A stretch of DNA of 64,000 nucleotides from Azospirillum tabaci (GCF_014596085.1 NZ_JACCJY010000002.1:248001-312000); one strand, 5' to 3'. Shown: positions 43,399 to 54,208, counted from the stretch's first letter. Program-made: numbers and translations. Notes: generated from the sequence alone by a model not told the origin.

Positions 43399-43872
43399 TC
43401 ACTCAAGGCTATGGCGGTTCGCGGGCCACCAGTCGTGATCAAGCACCTGTTCCAGCGTGTAGGGGCAATCCTGTGGGACGGCGTCTTCGGACATTCCATC
43501 CCGGGCGAGACCAAGGACGGCCAGACGGCGGGCATCCCGGTGGGCACGCCCAAGGTCGATTTTCCTGCGCAGGCTGGGGCTGGCGTCGATCTCGTCCCAG
43601 GCGGCGATGCGGTGATTGACCACCAACTCCCGCCACCCCAGCCGAGGGTCGGAGGCCGGCGAATGTTCGAGCTTCAGAAGATGCTCGATCACCCGCTTCA
43701 AAGCGCTGCCAAGCGCCTTGGCATCCGAACGCCCCATGTCCTCAATCTCCTCCGCCACATGCTCCCAATCGATGGGCGTGTTCAGACGTTCGCGGGCGGC
43801 TTCGCGGAGAAGGCGGGCCTGCTCCTGGGTCCAGGCGTAGAAGTCATCGTCGTAGCCGATCCGGCTGTCCAT
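43399..43872 (-). CDS. DUF29 family protein between metF and metH
   Basis: A 157-residue protein matching DUF29: YDDDFYAWTQEQARLLREAA near the start, DWEHVAEEIEDMGRSDAKAL, a long helix LKRVIEHLLKLEHSPA and the C-terminal CPYTLEQVLDHDWWP. It is all-helical and probably cytoplasmic. Its function is unknown; DUF29 genes are scattered and multi-copy in cyanobacteria and alphaproteobacteria, and some occur near mobile DNA. Here it sits in the middle of the methionine operon, 53 bases from metF and 64 from metH, in the same direction. Confidence 0.9.
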   Translation of the reverse strand: MDSRIGYDDDFYAWTQEQARLLREAARERLNTPIDWEHVAEEIEDMGRSDAKALGSALKRVIEHLLKLEHSPASDPRLGWRELVVNHRIAAWDEIDASPSLRRKIDLGRAHRDARRLAVLGLARDGMSEDAVPQDCPYTLEQVLDHDWWPANRHSLE

Positions 43873-43925
43873 GGCCCCTCCTCCGCGACCGCGATCATCC
43901 GCAACACCCTAGCACAGGGGGGCGG

Positions 43926-45787
<1,862 letters not shown>

Positions 45788-46196
45788 GACCGCCGGCACC
45801 GTCCCGAAACGCCCCGAAGGGCCGGCGGGCCACCGCGGCCCACCATGCGGGATACAGATATAAAGATATCTTTATGCAGCGTAAACACGTTTTCACCGAT
45901 CACCCTTCCAATCGGACAGGGCCGGCTGATGGGATGCCCGGTTGGGGCGCGACGGGCGCGGCAATCCTACCACATACGGCGGTGTCCGTATGGTGACCTC
46001 GCGTGGCACGCTGGTCAAAAGGCGGCGCCTGTGTTAGGCACGGAACAAAGGGATCGCGCGGATTCTCCGGGCGATGTCCTGTCCGGCAGCGTCCGTTGCC
46101 GCCCGGCGAGGGATCGAACCCTTCGGACGTGGCGCGACGGGGCCGCGGAATCGGATGCCCCGCCCAAAGTCGTGTCCCCAGAAAGAGCCGTCGCCG
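45788..46196. other. Intergenic region between ArsR-methyltransferase and mlaA
   Basis: 409 bases with divergent promoters. The ArsR side contains the palindromic operator at 45860-45875 in a short AT-rich patch (45851-45900). The mlaA side (45900-46196) is GC-rich; I see no supportable gene. A tRNA T-arm-like string near 46108-46123 is not part of a complete tRNA. Confidence 0.5.
45860..45875 (-). promoter_or_regulatory. Palindromic operator (ATAAAGAT/ATCTTTAT) of the methionine operon
   Basis: A perfect 16-base palindrome ATAAAGATATCTTTAT in an AT-rich patch, 73-88 bases before the ArsR-methyltransferase start. AT-rich palindromes of this kind are used by ArsR-type methionine regulators. 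Autoregulation of the ArsR-metF-DUF29-metH operon is the simplest reading. Confidence 0.65.
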
Positions 46197-46973
46197 ATGA
46201 AGCTGGCCAACCTCTCCCGCTCCCTTCTTCGCTCGACCGCCGTGGCCGTCGTCGCCCTCGGCATGGCGGGCTGCGCGACCGCGCCCGGCAGCAGCGAAGC
46301 CGACGTCACGGTCAGCGACCCACTGGAGATTCCCAACCGATTCGTCTTCGCCGTCAACGAGACCGCGGACATTCTGCTGATCCGTCCAGCGACGGAAGTG
46401 TATGTGGGCGTCGTCCCCGATCCGCTGCGCCAAGCGGTGCACAACTTCGTCCAGAACCTGCTCGGCCCGCTCTATATCGCCAACAACCTGCTGCAGGGCA
46501 ACTTCGAGGGTGCGCAGGTCGCCACCGGTCGGTTCATGACCAACACGATCCTCGGCCTCGGTGGCCTCGCCGATGTGGCGACGGAGGCCGGAATCGGCGA
46601 CCGTCCGGAGGATTTCGGCCAGACGCTGGGCGTCTGGGGCGTCGGCCCCGGCCCTTACGTGGTGCTGCCGTTCCTCGGCCCGTCGAACGTCCGCGACACG
46701 CTGGGCTACGGCGTCGACACGCTGGCCGACCCGTTCCGCATCGGCACCAACGCCGCCGGGGCGGACAACGCGCTGTACGGGCGGACCGCCGCCGCGGGTC
46801 TGGACCGCCGCTCGCAGCTCCTGCGCGAGATCGACGATCTGCGCAAGAACTCGCTGGATTTCTACGCGACGGCCCGCAGCCTCTACGCGCAGCAGCGCCG
46901 CGCCGCGATCGCCAACGACATCGCGCCGGCGACGCCGGAATTCCCCGATTTCGACGAACCCGCCAAGAAATAA
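46197..46973 (+). CDS. mlaA: MlaA/VacJ outer-membrane lipoprotein
   Basis: Removes mislocalised phospholipids from the outer leaflet of the outer membrane and passes them to MlaC. 258 residues with a lipoprotein signal ending GMAGC (lipidated Cys26). The mature protein shows DPLEIPNRFVFAVNETADI, the RQAVHNFVQNLLGPLYIANN amphipathic helix region, TGRFMTNTILGLGGLADVAT and GPYVVLPFLGPSNVRDTLG, all VacJ signatures. The ATG at 46197 is fixed by the signal peptide. mlaC follows 93 bases later; the mlaFED transporter genes are not adjacent. Confidence 0.95.
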   Translation: MKLANLSRSLLRSTAVAVVALGMAGCATAPGSSEADVTVSDPLEIPNRFVFAVNETADILLIRPATEVYVGVVPDPLRQAVHNFVQNLLGPLYIANNLLQGNFEGAQVATGRFMTNTILGLGGLADVATEAGIGDRPEDFGQTLGVWGVGPGPYVVLPFLGPSNVRDTLGYGVDTLADPFRIGTNAAGADNALYGRTAAAGLDRRSQLLREIDDLRKNSLDFYATARSLYAQQRRAAIANDIAPATPEFPDFDEPAKK

Positions 46974-47066
46974 GGAGGAGGCCTGCCGCGGTGCGACCGT
47001 CCGCGCTCGATCCTTCAGCCGATTGAGTGTTGACAAAGCCTCCGCGGCAGCCACTTTTGCCTTGCC

Positions 47067-47684
47067 ATGCTGACACGTCGCCTGTTTCTCGTGTGCGCGG
47101 CCCTGCTCGCGGTGAGCAGCTGGGCCGCCCGTCCCGCCGCCGCGCAATCGGCTGATCCGGGCGCGACCGCGTTCATCCAATCGCTGGGGAACGAGGCCGT
47201 CGCCACCTTCTCGAACAAGAGCCTGTCGCGCGAGCAAGCGGTCCAGCGCTTCCGCGGCCTGCTCTATCAGGGCTTCGACGTGGCCTACATCGGGCGCTGG
47301 GTGCTGGGCCGCTACTGGAACTCCGCCACGCCGCAGCAGCACGACGAATACCAGAAGCTGTTTGAACGGCTGATCGTCAACACCTACGCCGACCGCTTCG
47401 TCGAGTATTCCGGCGAGACTTTCCGCATCACCGGGTCGCGGGTGGAAGGCGAAGCGGACACCATGGTCACCACCCAGATCGTCCGCCCCAACGGCCCGCC
47501 GGTGAATGTGGACTGGCGCGTGCGCAAGCGCGACACCGCTTACAAGATCATCGACGTGGTGGTCGAGGGCGTCAGCATGGGGGTGACCCAGCGCCAGGAG
47601 TTCGCCTCCGTCATCGGCCAGAACGGCGGACGGGTCGAAGGGCTGCTCCAGGCGCTCCGCCAGAAGGTGGGCAGCGCCGGCTGA
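47067..47684 (+). CDS. mlaC: MlaC-type periplasmic phospholipid-binding protein
   Basis: Shuttles phospholipids between MlaA and the inner membrane MlaFEDB complex. The 205-residue product has a signal peptide (RRLFLVCAALLAVSSWAARP, cleavage after AAA-Q) and the Tgt2/MlaC domain with FRGLLYQGFDVAYIGRWVLG, RLIVNTYADRFVEY, VNVDWRVRKRDTAYKIIDV and EGVSMGVTQRQEFASVI. Pairing with mlaA upstream supports the assignment; HpnM-like hopanoid-linked paralogues belong to the same family and no hopanoid gene is nearby. A UUCG-loop terminator follows. Confidence 0.93.
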   Translation: MLTRRLFLVCAALLAVSSWAARPAAAQSADPGATAFIQSLGNEAVATFSNKSLSREQAVQRFRGLLYQGFDVAYIGRWVLGRYWNSATPQQHDEYQKLFERLIVNTYADRFVEYSGETFRITGSRVEGEADTMVTTQIVRPNGPPVNVDWRVRKRDTAYKIIDVVVEGVSMGVTQRQEFASVIGQNGGRVEGLLQALRQKVGSAG

Positions 47685-47737
47685 TCCTTCACCGGCCTGA
47701 ACGCCCGACGAAATAGGGCGATTTCACCTACGATCTC

Positions 47738-47764
47738 AAGGGCTGCCTTCGGGCGGCCCTTTTT
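47738..47764 (+). terminator. Rho-independent terminator after mlaC
   Basis: Stem AAGGGCTGCC/GGCGGCCCTT with one G-T wobble, a stable TTCG tetraloop, and TTTTT after it, 54 bases downstream of the mlaC stop. Confidence 0.93.
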
Positions 47765-47895
47765 CATGTCTGGATGTCCTTCGCTCCTGGTTTTCATGAA
47801 GGGCCAAACGGCGTTTCCGTGACGAACACCTCCGGAAGAGGTATGGTCGCGCCCGTAGCCTCTCTTGTGTGTTGCAGCAGCGGGCGCCCCATCCG

Positions 47896-49377
47896 ATGGC
47901 TGACCGGACCCCGAACGAGATCGAAGAGATCAAGGCGATCATCCTCGCCCACCAGACGTGGCTGAAACGCCGCGGCGGGCGGCGGGCCGACCTCAGCTTC
48001 CGTGACCTTTCGGGCCTCAACCTCGATCGGGTGAACCTGAACGGGGCGAAGCTGGCCGGGGCCAATCTCGTCGGCACCCGCCTCGTCCGTGCCGACCTTT
48101 CGCAGGCGGACCTGTTCGGCGCCGATATGGAGGGGGCGAACCTGACCGCCTCGACCCTGATTGGGGCCGATCTGCGCGGCGCCAACCTCCACCGGGCCAT
48201 CCTAACCGACGCCAACCTGCGCGGCGCCGACTTCCGCGCCGGGTCGCTGATGAGCGGAACGGACGACAAGCCGCGCAGCGACGGCGTCACCCGCTTGACC
48301 GAGGCGAAGATGGAGCGCTCCATCCTGGCCGGCGCGAACTTCACGGGCTGCGACCTCAGCGGCGCCGACCTGAACGACGCCGATCTGACGGGCGCCGACA
48401 TGACCGCGGCCGTTCTGGTCGGCGCCGACTTCTGGGGCGCCACGCTGGACGGCGTGACCTTCGACGGCACGACCATCGACGAGGCGACGCTCGACCGCAA
48501 CTACCTGCCCGCCTCCCTTCCTGAGCACGCCATCGTCAAGCCGGCGTACAAGCCGATGCCGTCTGGGGCGTTCCTGGAGGCCGTTGCCGAGCATGAGCGG
48601 TGGGTGAACAGCCAGGGGGCGGAGGGCCGCCATCTCGATCTCGACCTCGTGTCGGTGATCGGGGCCGACCTGACCGGCCGCGTGCTCGCCGCCGCGCGGC
48701 TGCGCCGCTGCCGCCTGATGGGCGTCCGGCTGCGCAAGGCCAGCCTGGAGATGGCCGACCTCTCCTACACGGAGATGATCGGGGCCGACCTGACGGAGGC
48801 CTGCCTGAACGGCACCAACCTGCGCCGCGCCGGGCTGTCCCGTGCCGTTCTGGCCCGTGCCGACGCCCGCCCCGCCCGCCTGTCCGGCGACCGCCCCTGG
48901 CCGGCGAACTTCGACGGCGCCAACCTGACCGGCGCCGACCTTCGCGACGCGCGGATGGAGGAGGCGGTGCTTCGTTCCGCCAAGTTGAGCGGGGCGAAGC
49001 TCGACGGCACGGGGATCACGGTGACGGTGGACACCGCGCCACCCCCGCCCCCGGCGCCGGAGGAGCGGCGGACGCAGAAGCGCTACGCACAGCCGCGCCT
49101 GATCGTCCAGACCGACCGCGGCGCCCATTCCTCCCGCAACTGGTCGATCGGGGGAGTCTGCCTCTACGCGCCGGACGATCTGTTCGAGGAGGGCGAGATG
49201 ATCGAGGGCCGCCTGTCCATGGTCGGACGGGATGACATCATGGCTGTCGCGCGGATGGTGGTGGTGCAAAAGGGCGTGGGGAAAGGGCAGGTTTCCGTGC
49301 GCTTCCACCAATATGGCGACGATCTCAAGCAGCTTCTGAAGACCGCCTTCCTGGAGCATCAGAAGCTGGAAGGGTAA
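47896..49377 (+). CDS. Pentapeptide-repeat protein with C-terminal PilZ domain
   Basis: A 493-residue cytoplasmic protein with two halves. Each half starts with the H-x-x-W/G-x-R module (HQTWLKRRGGRRADL near residue 17, HERWVNSQGAEGRHLDL near 232) and continues in pentapeptides (LSQADLFGADMEGANL; MEMADLSYTEMIGADL-like units). After a Pro-rich hinge (TAPPPPPAPEERR, ~380) the last ~100 residues form a PilZ domain: R-x-x-x-R in KRYAQPRL and NWSIGG for the N-x-S-x-x-G motif, so c-di-GMP binding is likely. The ATG at 47896 lacks an obvious ribosome site; GTG 47869 is possible. The architecture parallels the protein at 15433, which lacks PilZ. Function unknown. Confidence 0.88.
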   Translation: MADRTPNEIEEIKAIILAHQTWLKRRGGRRADLSFRDLSGLNLDRVNLNGAKLAGANLVGTRLVRADLSQADLFGADMEGANLTASTLIGADLRGANLHRAILTDANLRGADFRAGSLMSGTDDKPRSDGVTRLTEAKMERSILAGANFTGCDLSGADLNDADLTGADMTAAVLVGADFWGATLDGVTFDGTTIDEATLDRNYLPASLPEHAIVKPAYKPMPSGAFLEAVAEHERWVNSQGAEGRHLDLDLVSVIGADLTGRVLAAARLRRCRLMGVRLRKASLEMADLSYTEMIGADLTEACLNGTNLRRAGLSRAVLARADARPARLSGDRPWPANFDGANLTGADLRDARMEEAVLRSAKLSGAKLDGTGITVTVDTAPPPPPAPEERRTQKRYAQPRLIVQTDRGAHSSRNWSIGGVCLYAPDDLFEEGEMIEGRLSMVGRDDIMAVARMVVVQKGVGKGQVSVRFHQYGDDLKQLLKTAFLEHQKLEG

Positions 49378-49387
49378 CCGGAAGACG

Positions 49388-49414
49388 CCCCCTCCCCCGA
49401 GGCGGGAGAGGGGG
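49388..49414. repeat. Single REP-like CCCCCTC...GAGGGGG hairpin
   Basis: An imperfect 27-base palindrome between convergent genes, with the same C-run to G-run composition as the pairs near 1.5 and 4.6 kb. It has no T run; it may act as a termination or mRNA-end structure. Confidence 0.6.
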
Positions 49415-49427
49415 ACGCAGGAGCCGC

Positions 49428-51104
49428 TTAGGAGCGGACCAACGGCTTGTACTTGATGCGGTGCGGATTCACCGCATCCTCGCCCAGGCGGCGCTTCTTG
49501 TCGGCCTCGTAGGCTTCGAAGTTGCCCTCGAACCACTCCACATGGCTGTCGCCCTCGAAGGCCAGGATATGGGTGGCGAGGCGGTCGAGGAACCAGCGGT
49601 CGTGGCTGATGACCACGGCGCAGCCGGCAAAGCTCTCCAGCGCCTCTTCCAGGGCGCGCAGCGTGTCGACGTCCAGATCGTTGGTCGGTTCGTCGAGCAG
49701 CAGCACGTTGGCGCCGGACTTCAGCATCTTGGCGAGATGGACGCGGTTGCGCTCACCGCCGGAGAGCTGGCCGACCTTCTTCTGCTGGTCCGGACCGCGG
49801 AAGTTGAAGGACGAGACGTAGGCGCGGCTGGGCATCGACTTCTTGCCGAGGTCGATGATGTCCAGCCCGTCGGAGATCTCCTCCCACACGGTCTTGTTCG
49901 GGTTCAGCGAATCGCGGCTCTGGTCGACATAGCCCAGTTTCACCGTCTCGCCGACGCGGAAGGTGCCGGCGTCCGGCCCGTCCTGCTCGGTGATCATGCG
50001 GAACAGGGTGGTCTTGCCGGCGCCGTTCGGGCCGATCACGCCGACGATGCCGCCCGGCGGCAGGCGGAAGGACAGGCCGTCGATCAGCAGGCGGTCGCCG
50101 AAGCCCTTGTTGATGCTCTCGGCCTCGATGACGACGTTGCCCAGGCGCGGCGGCGTCGGGATGACGATGCGGGCCTCGCCCGTCGTCTCCTTGCCGCTCT
50201 CGGCCAGCAGCGTCTCGTAGGCGGAGATGCGGGCCTTGCTCTTGGCCTGACGGGCGCGCGGGGACTGCCGGATCCACTCCAGCTCGGTGGCGAGCTGCTT
50301 CTGGCGGGCCTCCTCGGCGCGGCCTTCCTGCTCCAGGCGCTTCTGCTTCTGCTCCAGCCAGGAGGAGTAGTTGCCCTCGTAGGGAATGCCCGACCCACGG
50401 TCGAGTTCGAGGATCCAGCCCGTCACGTTGTCGAGGAAGTAACGGTCGTGGGTGACCAGGACGACGGTGCCCTTGTAGTCCTCCAGGTGCTTCTGCAGCC
50501 ACGCCACGGACTCGGCGTCGAGATGGTTGGTCGGCTCGTCGAGCAGAAGCAGGTCGGGCTTCTCCAGAAGCAGCTTGCACAGCGCGACGCGGCGGCGCTC
50601 ACCGCCGGACAGCTTGGTCACGTCGGCGTCGCCCGGCGGGCAGCGCAGCGCGTCCATGGCGATCTCGACCGTACGGTCGATGTCCCAGGCGTCGGCGGCG
50701 TCGATCTTCTCCTGAAGCTCGGCCTGCTCGGCCAGCAGCGCGTCGAAGTCGGCGTCGGGATCGGCCATCGCCTCCGACACGGCGTTGAAGCGGTCCAGCA
50801 GGCCCTTGGTCTCGGCCAGGGCCTCCAGGACGTTCTCCTGCACCGTCTTCGTCGGGTCGAGTTGCGGCTCCTGCGACAGGTAGCCGACCTTGGCCCCCTG
50901 CGCGGCCCAGGCCTCGCCCGAATAGTCCTTGTCCAGACCGGCCATGATCTTCATCAGCGTCGACTTACCGGCGCCGTTGACGCCGAGGACGCCGATCTTC
51001 ACGCCGGGCAGGAAGGACAGCCAGATGTTGTCCAGAACCTTCTTGCCGCCGGGGTAGACCTTGGACAGGCCCTTCATCACATAGACATATTGATAGGACG
51101 CCAT
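49428..51104 (-). CDS. ettA: Energy-dependent translational throttle protein EttA
   Basis: An ABC-F ATPase that binds the ribosomal E site and gates the first translation step according to ADP/ATP. The 558-residue protein has two ABC domains (Walker [10 protein letters not shown] and GPNGAGKTT; signatures [11 protein letters not shown] and [11 protein letters not shown]; Walker [13 protein letters not shown] and [12 protein letters not shown]), an arm insert in the first domain, and the P-site tRNA-interacting linker with [17 protein letters not shown]. The opening [20 protein letters not shown] is diagnostic of EttA among ABC-F proteins. No membrane segments. Monocistronic, divergent from yaiI. 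Confidence 0.97.
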   Translation of the reverse strand: MASYQYVYVMKGLSKVYPGGKKVLDNIWLSFLPGVKIGVLGVNGAGKSTLMKIMAGLDKDYSGEAWAAQGAKVGYLSQEPQLDPTKTVQENVLEALAETKGLLDRFNAVSEAMADPDADFDALLAEQAELQEKIDAADAWDIDRTVEIAMDALRCPPGDADVTKLSGGERRRVALCKLLLEKPDLLLLDEPTNHLDAESVAWLQKHLEDYKGTVVLVTHDRYFLDNVTGWILELDRGSGIPYEGNYSSWLEQKQKRLEQEGRAEEARQKQLATELEWIRQSPRARQAKSKARISAYETLLAESGKETTGEARIVIPTPPRLGNVVIEAESINKGFGDRLLIDGLSFRLPPGGIVGVIGPNGAGKTTLFRMITEQDGPDAGTFRVGETVKLGYVDQSRDSLNPNKTVWEEISDGLDIIDLGKKSMPSRAYVSSFNFRGPDQQKKVGQLSGGERNRVHLAKMLKSGANVLLLDEPTNDLDVDTLRALEEALESFAGCAVVISHDRWFLDRLATHILAFEGDSHVEWFEGNFEAYEADKKRRLGEDAVNPHRIKYKPLVRS

Positions 51105-51227
51105 GCGCCGCTCCGACCCTTCTGCACAAAAAGGAAAAATTCAGGACGCCATCCGCGGCGCCACTTCGCTCGTCCAGGGTTTTAGCGCATAAGGACGCGG
51201 CATGAAACGGCGAAGGAGGGAGGCCGG

Positions 51228-51695
51228 GTGGTCGAGATTTATGTGGATGCCGACGCCTGCCCAGTAAAGTCGGAAATTTACCGGGTGGCCGGGCGCAACG
51301 GGATCAAGGTCTGGATCGTCAGCAACGGCCCGCTCCGCCTGCCCAACGAATGCCTCTCGGAACTGGTCGTCGTCGGGTCGGAGTTCGACGCCGCCGACAA
51401 TTGGATCGCCGAGCACGCGACCGAGGCCGACATTGTGGTCACCGCCGACATCCAACTGGCCGACCGCTGCGTCAAGAAGCGCGCCGTGGTGATCGGCCCG
51501 ACCGGCCGCCCCTTCACCGACGACAGCATCGGCTCGGCCATCGCCACCCGCGCTCTGATGCAGGATCTGCGCGACATGGGCGTGGTCAGCGGCGGCAACA
51601 AGCCGATGAGCCAGCAGGACAAGTCGAAGTTCCTGCAGACGCTCGATCAGGCGGTGCAGGCGCTGAAGGCCGGGCGGCGGCCGAAATGGCGCTGA
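51228..51695 (+). CDS. YaiI/YqxD family protein (DUF188, UPF0178)
   Basis: A 155-residue protein with the DUF188 features: EIYVDADACPVKSEIYRVA at the N-terminus, DIVVTADIQLADRC and GPTGRPFTDDSIGSAIATRA. The acidic residues of this PIN-like fold (Asp in VDADACP, TADI) are conserved, suggesting a nuclease-like site, but no activity is established. The GTG at 51228 has the strong ribosome site AGGAGGGAGG just upstream. Ends 19 bases before a convergent gene. Confidence 0.93.
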   Translation: MVEIYVDADACPVKSEIYRVAGRNGIKVWIVSNGPLRLPNECLSELVVVGSEFDAADNWIAEHATEADIVVTADIQLADRCVKKRAVVIGPTGRPFTDDSIGSAIATRALMQDLRDMGVVSGGNKPMSQQDKSKFLQTLDQAVQALKAGRRPKWR

Positions 51696-51714
51696 GCGGT
51701 TGCTTGGGCAGTGA

Positions 51715-53028
51715 TCACTCCGGCAGCGCGCCGGCCTGACCGGCGGCAAAGGCCCGCGCCTGCCCGTGCGTGGCGATTCCCTGCCGGTCCAGCCGCGTCA
51801 GCAGCGCCGCCGCCAATTCCGCCTCCACCAGTGCGGGGGCGAAGGGACCCATGCGGCGGTCCGTGGCGATGCCGAAGGCGGCGGCCAGCCGGTCGAGGGA
51901 TGCGCCCTCCAACGCCGGGTCGAGCGCCGCGGCGAGCCGCGCGAGGTCGAGCGCCGGCGGAGCCTCCGGCTCCGGCAGGCCGGCGTCCCGGCAGGCGCGG
52001 GCCAGCGTGCCGAGCGATGCATCCACGTCCACGCCCACCACGGCGCAGCCGCGCAGGGTGTCGGCGATCACCGGCCAGGCCGCGGCGAAGGGGCGCGCGC
52101 CCTCCACCATCGCCGTGGCTACGCCGTGGATCGCGGTGCCTTCTGCCGGGATGGGCGCGCCGGAATCGATGAACAGCTCCAGCGACAGGCTGCGGAAGAC
52201 GCGCGGCCCGACCATCCGCACCGTGCCCACCGCGACGACTGGACCCTCCTCCGGACGCCCGGTGGCTGTGGCGACCCACAGGCTGACCATCGGCAGGGCC
52301 AGCAGCGGTTCCTCGTCGCCGAAATGGACGGGCCGGGCGTTCGGGCGCAGGACCAGACGCTCGCCGGACAGCAGCGGCTGCGCCTCCCCCACCTTCGCCG
52401 GGAAGACCAGGGCGATGCCCGATTGAAGCCCCAGATCCTTGACCCGCACCGGCACCTCGCCCCCCTGGGCGCGGCGCAGCAGGGCCGAAACCATTTGGCC
52501 GTCCTCGCGCGCCCGCTCGATGGCGCGGAACAACTCGGGGCGCGACAGGTGGTCGTAGATGTCGGCCCCCGCAGCCAGCCCGAGATGGGCGGAGGCCGCA
52601 GGGTTCAGCGTGTCGATCCGCCCGAAATCATCGAGCACCACCACCGGCTCCTCCAGCGCGGCGATCACGCCGGCCAGCCGCTCGCCCGGGCGGTGCTCCC
52701 CGTGACGGCCATGGCGCAAGGCCTCCGCCGCCGCCCGGGCGAGGTCGCCGGCCTCGTCCTCCTTGGCGTCGGCGGCGAGGGAGGCGGCGCTGCGCCCGCG
52801 CCACGCCGACAGGGCCTCGCGCAGCCGCCCCAGATCGCGGAAATGGCGGTTCAGCCGGGCGAAGGCCATCCACAGCGCCAGCACGCCGAGCCCGACCGCC
52901 CCCATGTCCAGCAACGAACGCTCGGGGTCGGCGACGGCCAGCCGCCCGATCTCCACCCCCAGGAAGGCGAGCGCCATGCCCGCCACCGCAATGCCCAGAA
53001 CCGCCGAACGCCACGCCCCGCCCCGCAT
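51715..53028 (-). CDS. Membrane PAS protein with catalytically degenerate DnaQ-type exonuclease domain
   Basis: A 437-residue protein. Two N-terminal membrane helices (VLGIAVAGMALAFLGVEI; GAVGLGVLALWMAFARL), an Arg/Ala-rich helical region, a PAS-like domain (~125-215, LEEPVVVLDDFGRIDTLNPAA), and a C-terminal DEDDh fold recognisable from FIDSGAPIPAEGTAIHGVA and ASLDRLAAAFGI. The three Exo motifs are lost: Exo I D-x-E reads V-A-T, Exo II N-x-x-F-D reads D-V-D-A-S, Exo III H...D reads A...E. It is therefore not expected to cut DNA. GGAGGCGG precedes the ATG at 53028. Related membrane PAS-exonuclease proteins occur next to DUF294 nucleotidyltransferases; none is here. Confidence 0.75.
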   Translation of the reverse strand: MRGGAWRSAVLGIAVAGMALAFLGVEIGRLAVADPERSLLDMGAVGLGVLALWMAFARLNRHFRDLGRLREALSAWRGRSAASLAADAKEDEAGDLARAAAEALRHGRHGEHRPGERLAGVIAALEEPVVVLDDFGRIDTLNPAASAHLGLAAGADIYDHLSRPELFRAIERAREDGQMVSALLRRAQGGEVPVRVKDLGLQSGIALVFPAKVGEAQPLLSGERLVLRPNARPVHFGDEEPLLALPMVSLWVATATGRPEEGPVVAVGTVRMVGPRVFRSLSLELFIDSGAPIPAEGTAIHGVATAMVEGARPFAAAWPVIADTLRGCAVVGVDVDASLGTLARACRDAGLPEPEAPPALDLARLAAALDPALEGASLDRLAAAFGIATDRRMGPFAPALVEAELAAALLTRLDRQGIATHGQARAFAAGQAGALPE

Positions 53029-53126
53029 CGGGCCGCCTCCACACACCGTCAGGAAGTCGGGACTGTAGCGCCCCCGGGCGCAAGCGGAAAGGGAGCGGGC
53101 GGGTCAGCCCTCCCGCTCCTGCCCCG

Positions 53127-53810
53127 CTAATCGGCGGCGAAGCAGTAGAACAGCCCCGCGCCGCCCGTGCTCCTCAAGGCGTCCTGGCTGCAACCGCCCC
53201 GCGTCAGGTGCGAGCTGTTCCAGGATTTGGCCGAGGGATCGTCGCCGAGCCCCATGCGGTCGTGGTGACCGACCATGGCGGCGCCCTCCGTCCCGCTGCG
53301 GGTCCAGTTGCCGCAGGTCATGTCCTCCGCACCGCCGAAGGCCGTGCCGTCCGGCTGGCTGCCGGTCAGGATGTCGTGGGTGTTGGGGGTGTCGCCGCGG
53401 CCTTTGACCGGCTCGCCGGTTTCGGTGAGTCCAGTCTGCTTGGTCAGGCCATTGGTGGCGTGCAGGTCCTCCACGCTGCGGGCGATCACCTGCCCCTTGG
53501 CGTTCTGCCAGGGGCCGGCGCCGATGCGGTCGCGGGCGTTCACCGCGGGCCGGCCATCCGCTGCCTGGGTGGACAGATAGGCCTTCCAGTCGCGGTTCCC
53601 CGCCCCGACAGCCTGCGCCAATTGCCGGCAATGGCGGTCCGCACCCTCCAGCCCGCCCAGGTCGGCGCCCTTCCCCGATCCGACGCTGGTGACGAAGAAG
53701 CTCATGCCCGCGGAACCGCCGGACGTTTGCGCCGGTGCTTGTGCCGCCGTCAGCAGAACCGCCGCGGCAACCGCGACGCCGATTCCAGCCCCGATGATGG
53801 TGCGGACCAT
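53127..53810 (-). CDS. Secreted C-type-lectin-like protein
   Basis: A 227-residue exported protein with signal peptide (MVRTIIGAGIGVAVAAAVLL, cleavage near PAQTSG). The mature part starts MSFFVTSVGSGKGADLGGLE and contains ADRHCRQLA, WKAYLSTQ, RIGAGPWQNAKGQVIA and a C-terminal TRGGCSQDALRSTGGAGLFYCF; paired cysteines and the FF-VTS...DLGGL...A-x-x-C order resemble the endostatin/C-type-lectin-like proteins often annotated as lectin in proteobacteria. Sugar binding is not shown. GGGGAGGG precedes the ATG. Its neighbours do not suggest a pathway. Confidence 0.72.
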   Translation of the reverse strand: MVRTIIGAGIGVAVAAAVLLTAAQAPAQTSGGSAGMSFFVTSVGSGKGADLGGLEGADRHCRQLAQAVGAGNRDWKAYLSTQAADGRPAVNARDRIGAGPWQNAKGQVIARSVEDLHATNGLTKQTGLTETGEPVKGRGDTPNTHDILTGSQPDGTAFGGAEDMTCGNWTRSGTEGAAMVGHHDRMGLGDDPSAKSWNSSHLTRGGCSQDALRSTGGAGLFYCFAAD

Positions 53811-54208
53811 AGGTGCCCTCCCCTGCCTTGTTGTTCAGACGATGGTGGTTCGTGGACGCTGGGAGGGGCGGCTTTATTCCCGCATCCTTTCGGCGCATCG
53901 CCCAGTCGCATGGCCGATCCTTCTTTTTCCCCCTTCCGGTGCGGGGCGGAATCCTTATGGTCTCTGGCGGCCTCGCATGATGGCCCGCGCACAGGATTTA
54001 GTACGAATTTCGAACCATTTTATCCCCATAACGATAAAAAGGTTTACGCAACTCAAAATAACAATGAGAGAAAGAGCGAACGAACACACGCTCTCGTTAT
54101 CACGCCTTTAAACATTCAAAGACTTATTCGGCCGTTGTTAATCGCTCATTAAGGCAAGTTCGGCAGATTTGATCTTGCGTTCTCCTTCACATTTTTTTAG
54201 GTCCGGCG
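53811..54208. other. AT-rich intergenic region with CtrA box
   Basis: 398 bases, of which 53990-54205 are strikingly AT-rich for this genome. No supportable gene. It contains a stem AGAGCG/CGCTCT (54073-54094) and a perfect CtrA box at 54138-54152, 57 bases before the TadG-like gene. Strong local AT content is typical of active promoter regions or of nucleoid-protein binding. Confidence 0.55.
54138..54152 (+). promoter_or_regulatory. CtrA box (TTAA-N7-TTAA)
   Basis: Exact consensus match TTAA-TCGCTCA-TTAA, centred about 64 bases before the TadG-like start, in an AT-rich region. CtrA directly controls pilus (pilA, tad/cpa) genes in Caulobacter, which fits the downstream gene. Confidence 0.6.

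Noticed and set aside
39870..43619. 1249-codon plus-strand frame opposite metH
   Set aside because: It is the antisense shadow of a certain gene; long antisense frames are expected at this GC content, as also opposite glmU, glmS and glgX.
46108..46123. tRNA T-arm-like string (GGGATCGAACCC)
   Set aside because: No acceptor, D or anticodon arms can be paired around it on either strand.
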